A DNA stretch of 7,453 nt from Anaerolineales bacterium. GTDB lineage: Bacteria; Chloroflexota; Anaerolineae; Anaerolineales; DRMV01. Within the stretch, counting starts at the first letter, position 1. Each line of letters opens with the position of its first letter. Both the position numbers and the translations under genes were made by a program. Below the pieces are notes generated by a model. It was not told the DNA's origin. It was given only the letters and a program-made list of their open reading frames with translations, and did not search any database. The stretch is taken from the NCBI GenBank assembly GCA_027026295.1, contig JALVOR010000245.1, forward strand, positions 1 through 7,453. The letters run 5' to 3'. Shown here piece by piece: positions 5,892 through 7,453 of this stretch.

Positions 5892-5955
5892 TGCAGGTTG
5901 CAAGTTGCAATACGGCGCCGAGGCAACGGCGCAACGCATTGACGAATCACGAATT
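5892..5955 (-). repeat. 7-nt-period repeat phrases in the topA leader
   Basis: Two short runs share a 7-nt period. At 5892-5912 three units begin with TGCA (TGCAGGT, TGCAAGT, TGCAATA); at 5942-5955 two units begin with ACGAAT (ACGAATC, ACGAATT). The second run overlaps the TAA stop of the guanylyltransferase gene (5954-5956). Between them lies a GC-rich stretch with repeated GGCG and CAACG words. These look like a further class of short intergenic phrases, different from the 9-11-nt classes at 76-228 and 7081-7180. I see no convincing promoter in this gap. Confidence 0.45.
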
Positions 5956-7051
5956 AAAGATACTCGTCCATTTCCCGCGCTTTGAGCGCCTGCACGATTT
6001 CCTTCACCCGCTGCGATTGGTCGCGAGAGCAGACGAGCAGGGCGTCCTCGGTATCCACCACTACGACGTTTTCCACGCCCAGCACAGCCACAAGTTTGGC
6101 ACGCTGGCGTCCTTCCACGAAAACCAGGTTGTTTTGGGCGTCAATGCTGAGGTGCTCGCCGCCGCGCAGGATGTTGCCGTCGGCGTCGGTGCCCAGAATG
6201 TCGAAGAGGGCTTCCCAACTGCCGATGTCGTTCCAGCCCAGCCCCTGCGCCGGAATCACGGCGACTTCCCGTGCGCCTTCCATCACGCCGTAGTCGATGG
6301 TCTCGGCGCGCAGGGCAGGCCACACTCGCGCTAAGGCGGCTTCCCGCTGGGGGGTATCCCAAACGGCGTCGATTTCGTCTAACGCCGCCGCGAGGCCGGG
6401 CATCTGGCGGCGAATTTCGGCGAGAATGGCATCTACCCGCCACACGAACATGCCGGAATTCCACGCATGGCCGCCCTCGGCAAGCATCTGGCGGGCAGTG
6501 GCCTGGTCAGGCTTCTCGCGAAAGCGCAGCACGCGGTAAGCCTTCAGGTCGTTGTACACGCCTAACGCCTCGCCGCGCTGAATGTAGCCGTAGCCCGTGG
6601 CAGGGTAGGTAGGGGTGATGCCCAACGTCACCAGAAAGCCATCCTGTGCCAGCAGATAAGCGGCTTTCAGCAGGCGGTGGAAAAGGGCCACATGGCGGAT
6701 GTAGTGGTCGGAAGGCAGCACGGCCATGACCGCTTCGGGGTCGGTGTGGCGCAGGGCAATGGCGGCCAGCCCCACCACGGCAGCGGTGCCGCGCGGGGCG
6801 GGTTCCGGCAAATAGCGCTCGGCAGGAATCGCCGGGGCCTGTTGCTGCAGGTCGGCGGCCTGCGTTGCGGTGGTGACCACCCACACCCGCTCCATCGGGA
6901 ACGCGCCCGCCAGGCGAGCGACGGTGCTCTGGAAGAGCGAAGTGGATTCCAGCAGCGAGAGCAGGTGTTTGGGGTGCTTGCAGCGGGAAAGCGGCCACAG
7001 GCGGGTGCCGCTGCCGCCGGCCATGATCACGGCGTGGTAATGGTCGTACAT
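5954..7051 (-). CDS. manC: Mannose-1-phosphate guanylyltransferase (GDP-mannose pyrophosphorylase)
   Basis: This 365-residue cytosolic enzyme joins GTP and mannose-1-phosphate to make GDP-mannose, the donor for mannosylated glycans and the precursor of GDP-fucose and related sugars. The nucleotidyltransferase core is clear: the N-terminal loop AGGSGTRLWPLSR (11-23) with PKHLL (27-31), where the family usually has PKQ; VLPSDHYI (111-118), whose Asp is expected to bind metal; FREKPD (177-182); WNSGMFVW (197-204); and NDIGSWEALF (274-283). The length matches the single-domain form, and the phosphomannose isomerase cupin domain of bifunctional ManC/AlgA enzymes is absent. ATG at 7051 is supported by AGGAG (7061-7057) 5 nt upstream. 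The gene sits between dprA and topA in the same direction, and no glycan genes are adjacent, so pathway partners must lie elsewhere. Another sugar-1-phosphate nucleotide specificity is possible but less likely given the LWPLSR and NDIGSW motifs. Confidence 0.92.
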   Translation of the reverse strand: MYDHYHAVIMAGGSGTRLWPLSRCKHPKHLLSLLESTSLFQSTVARLAGAFPMERVWVVTTATQAADLQQQAPAIPAERYLPEPAPRGTAAVVGLAAIALRHTDPEAVMAVLPSDHYIRHVALFHRLLKAAYLLAQDGFLVTLGITPTYPATGYGYIQRGEALGVYNDLKAYRVLRFREKPDQATARQMLAEGGHAWNSGMFVWRVDAILAEIRRQMPGLAAALDEIDAVWDTPQREAALARVWPALRAETIDYGVMEGAREVAVIPAQGLGWNDIGSWEALFDILGTDADGNILRGGEHLSIDAQNNLVFVEGRQRAKLVAVLGVENVVVVDTEDALLVCSRDQSQRVKEIVQALKAREMDEYL

Positions 7052-7080
7052 GGGGGCTCCTGAGGGGGCGTTGCGAAAAT

Positions 7081-7120
7081 AGGCCGCGAATGACGCGGAT
7101 AATAGCGGATGGTCGCGGAA
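7081..7120 (-). repeat. CCGCG-type 10-nt-period repeat phrase upstream of manC
   Basis: Read on the minus strand, this is a run of 10-nt units carrying TCCGCG-like words (7120 down to 7084), the partner of the phrase at 189-228: 32 identities in 37 aligned positions with one gap. It lies 33 to 69 nt before the manC start codon, inside any leader mRNA, and points the same way relative to manC as the other copy does to dgt. It contains a TATTAT word, but no matching -35 element stands at the right distance. Confidence 0.65.
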
Positions 7121-7140
7121 CAGAGCGCACGGCTACCCAA

Positions 7141-7180
7141 ATTCCGCTCAATCGGTGCCAATTCTGTGTAATCTGTGGAT
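7141..7180 (-). repeat. CACAG-type repeat phrase between dprA and manC
   Basis: On the minus strand the word CACAG occurs twice 9 nt apart, followed by GGCACCGA; bases 7177-7151 align to 76-102 with 20 of 27 identities and no gap. On the + strand the same bases read as four 10-mers that each begin with AT, the last two containing CTGTG. It begins 15 nt after the dprA stop codon and precedes the CCGCG phrase by about 30 nt. Function is unknown. Confidence 0.6.
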
Positions 7181-7195
7181 TACTCCCGCAAAATC

Positions 7196-7453
7196 TCATC
7201 GGGCGGCCACGTATTGCATGCCGCCAACGGATTGCACCAGCCCTTTGAGTTCCATCAAAGCCAGCGTTGCCGAAACCTGTGCCACGGGCAGGCCGCTGCG
7301 GGCGCTGATTTCGTCGATGTGCAGGGGCTGGTCGCCGAGCAGGTCGAGCAGGCGGCGCTCGGTGGGGTCGGCGGGGAGGGTTTTGCGGGCGGCGCGGCGC
7401 TGAGGCAGCAGGCCGATGTCCAAGGCGTCCAGCACGTCTACGACGGCGGTGAG
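7196..7453 (-). CDS. dprA: DNA processing protein DprA, C-terminal part only
   Basis: Only the last 85 residues are present; the frame runs open through the right edge, so the start and the Rossmann-like DprA core lie outside the window. The visible part has a short tail of the core (LDALDIGLLPQRRA), then a winged-helix domain of about 55 residues: ERRLLDLLGDQPLHIDEISA, then the recognition-helix region SGLPVAQVSATLALMELKGL, ending in GGMQYVAAR and TGA. This matches the DprA C-terminal winged helix. DprA binds incoming single-stranded DNA and loads RecA during natural transformation; what the winged helix does is less clear and it is missing in some species. Its place upstream of topA, with manC between, supports the call. 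An internal GTG at 7435 is not a believable start. Confidence 0.85.
   Translation of the reverse strand, partial: LTAVVDVLDALDIGLLPQRRAARKTLPADPTERRLLDLLGDQPLHIDEISARSGLPVAQVSATLALMELKGLVQSVGGMQYVAAR

Noticed and set aside
5850..5939. Upstream ATG start for topA at 5939, adding 30 residues
   Set aside because: The added stretch is encoded by the repeat phrases and leader hairpin, has no plausible Shine-Dalgarno support, and would place the good GGGAGG-N5-GTG site inside the gene.
7052..7195. Dedicated sigma-70 promoter for manC
   Set aside because: A TATTAT word occurs within the repeat phrase and a TTGCGG near the dprA end, but none has a partner hexamer at 16-18 nt. Co-transcription with dprA is equally likely.

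Overview
The window reads as ordinary chromosomal DNA from a GC-rich, probably environmental bacterium, most likely a member of the Chloroflexota (class Anaerolineae or a relative). Three things point there: a topoisomerase I with a small DUF5679-like zinc ribbon at its N terminus, a two-TM hypothetical protein of a type I associate with Anaerolineae, and gaps filled with short periodic repeat phrases. The taxonomic call is inference from protein style; no rRNA or other marker is present.

Layout. Positions 1-350 hold no gene but are rich in structure: a G-rich start, a CACAG-type repeat phrase, a perfect hairpin, a CCGCG-type 10-nt repeat phrase, a good sigma-70-type promoter and a GC hairpin with a T8 tract just before the first gene. 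Two genes then run rightward as a probable operon: an HD-domain dNTP triphosphohydrolase (dgt-like, 351-1502) and the transcript cleavage factor greA (1527-1997). A bidirectional intrinsic terminator (2020-2060) follows, then a palindromic, MITE-like element of about 169 bp (2081-2249) that ends 4 nt from the stop codon of the next gene.

Everything to the right is transcribed leftward. Read in that direction, the order is: the C-terminal end of dprA (7453-7196, cut by the window edge), a single-domain mannose-1-phosphate guanylyltransferase (7051-5954), topA (5849-3516) and an uncharacterised two-TM protein (3369-2254) with its own likely promoter at 3438-3466. The dprA-topA linkage is a common bacterial arrangement; here a GDP-mannose synthesis gene sits between them.

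Functionally these are housekeeping genes: nucleotide pool control, transcription elongation rescue, DNA uptake and recombination (DprA), supercoiling control (TopA) and sugar-nucleotide supply for glycans. I do not see a defence system, prophage, CRISPR array or biosynthetic cluster. The most noteworthy signal lies between the genes. The leaders of dgt and of the guanylyltransferase gene, on opposite strands and 7 kb apart, carry the same two repeat phrases in the same order and orientation relative to the downstream gene. A third, 7-nt-period phrase type fills the topA leader.
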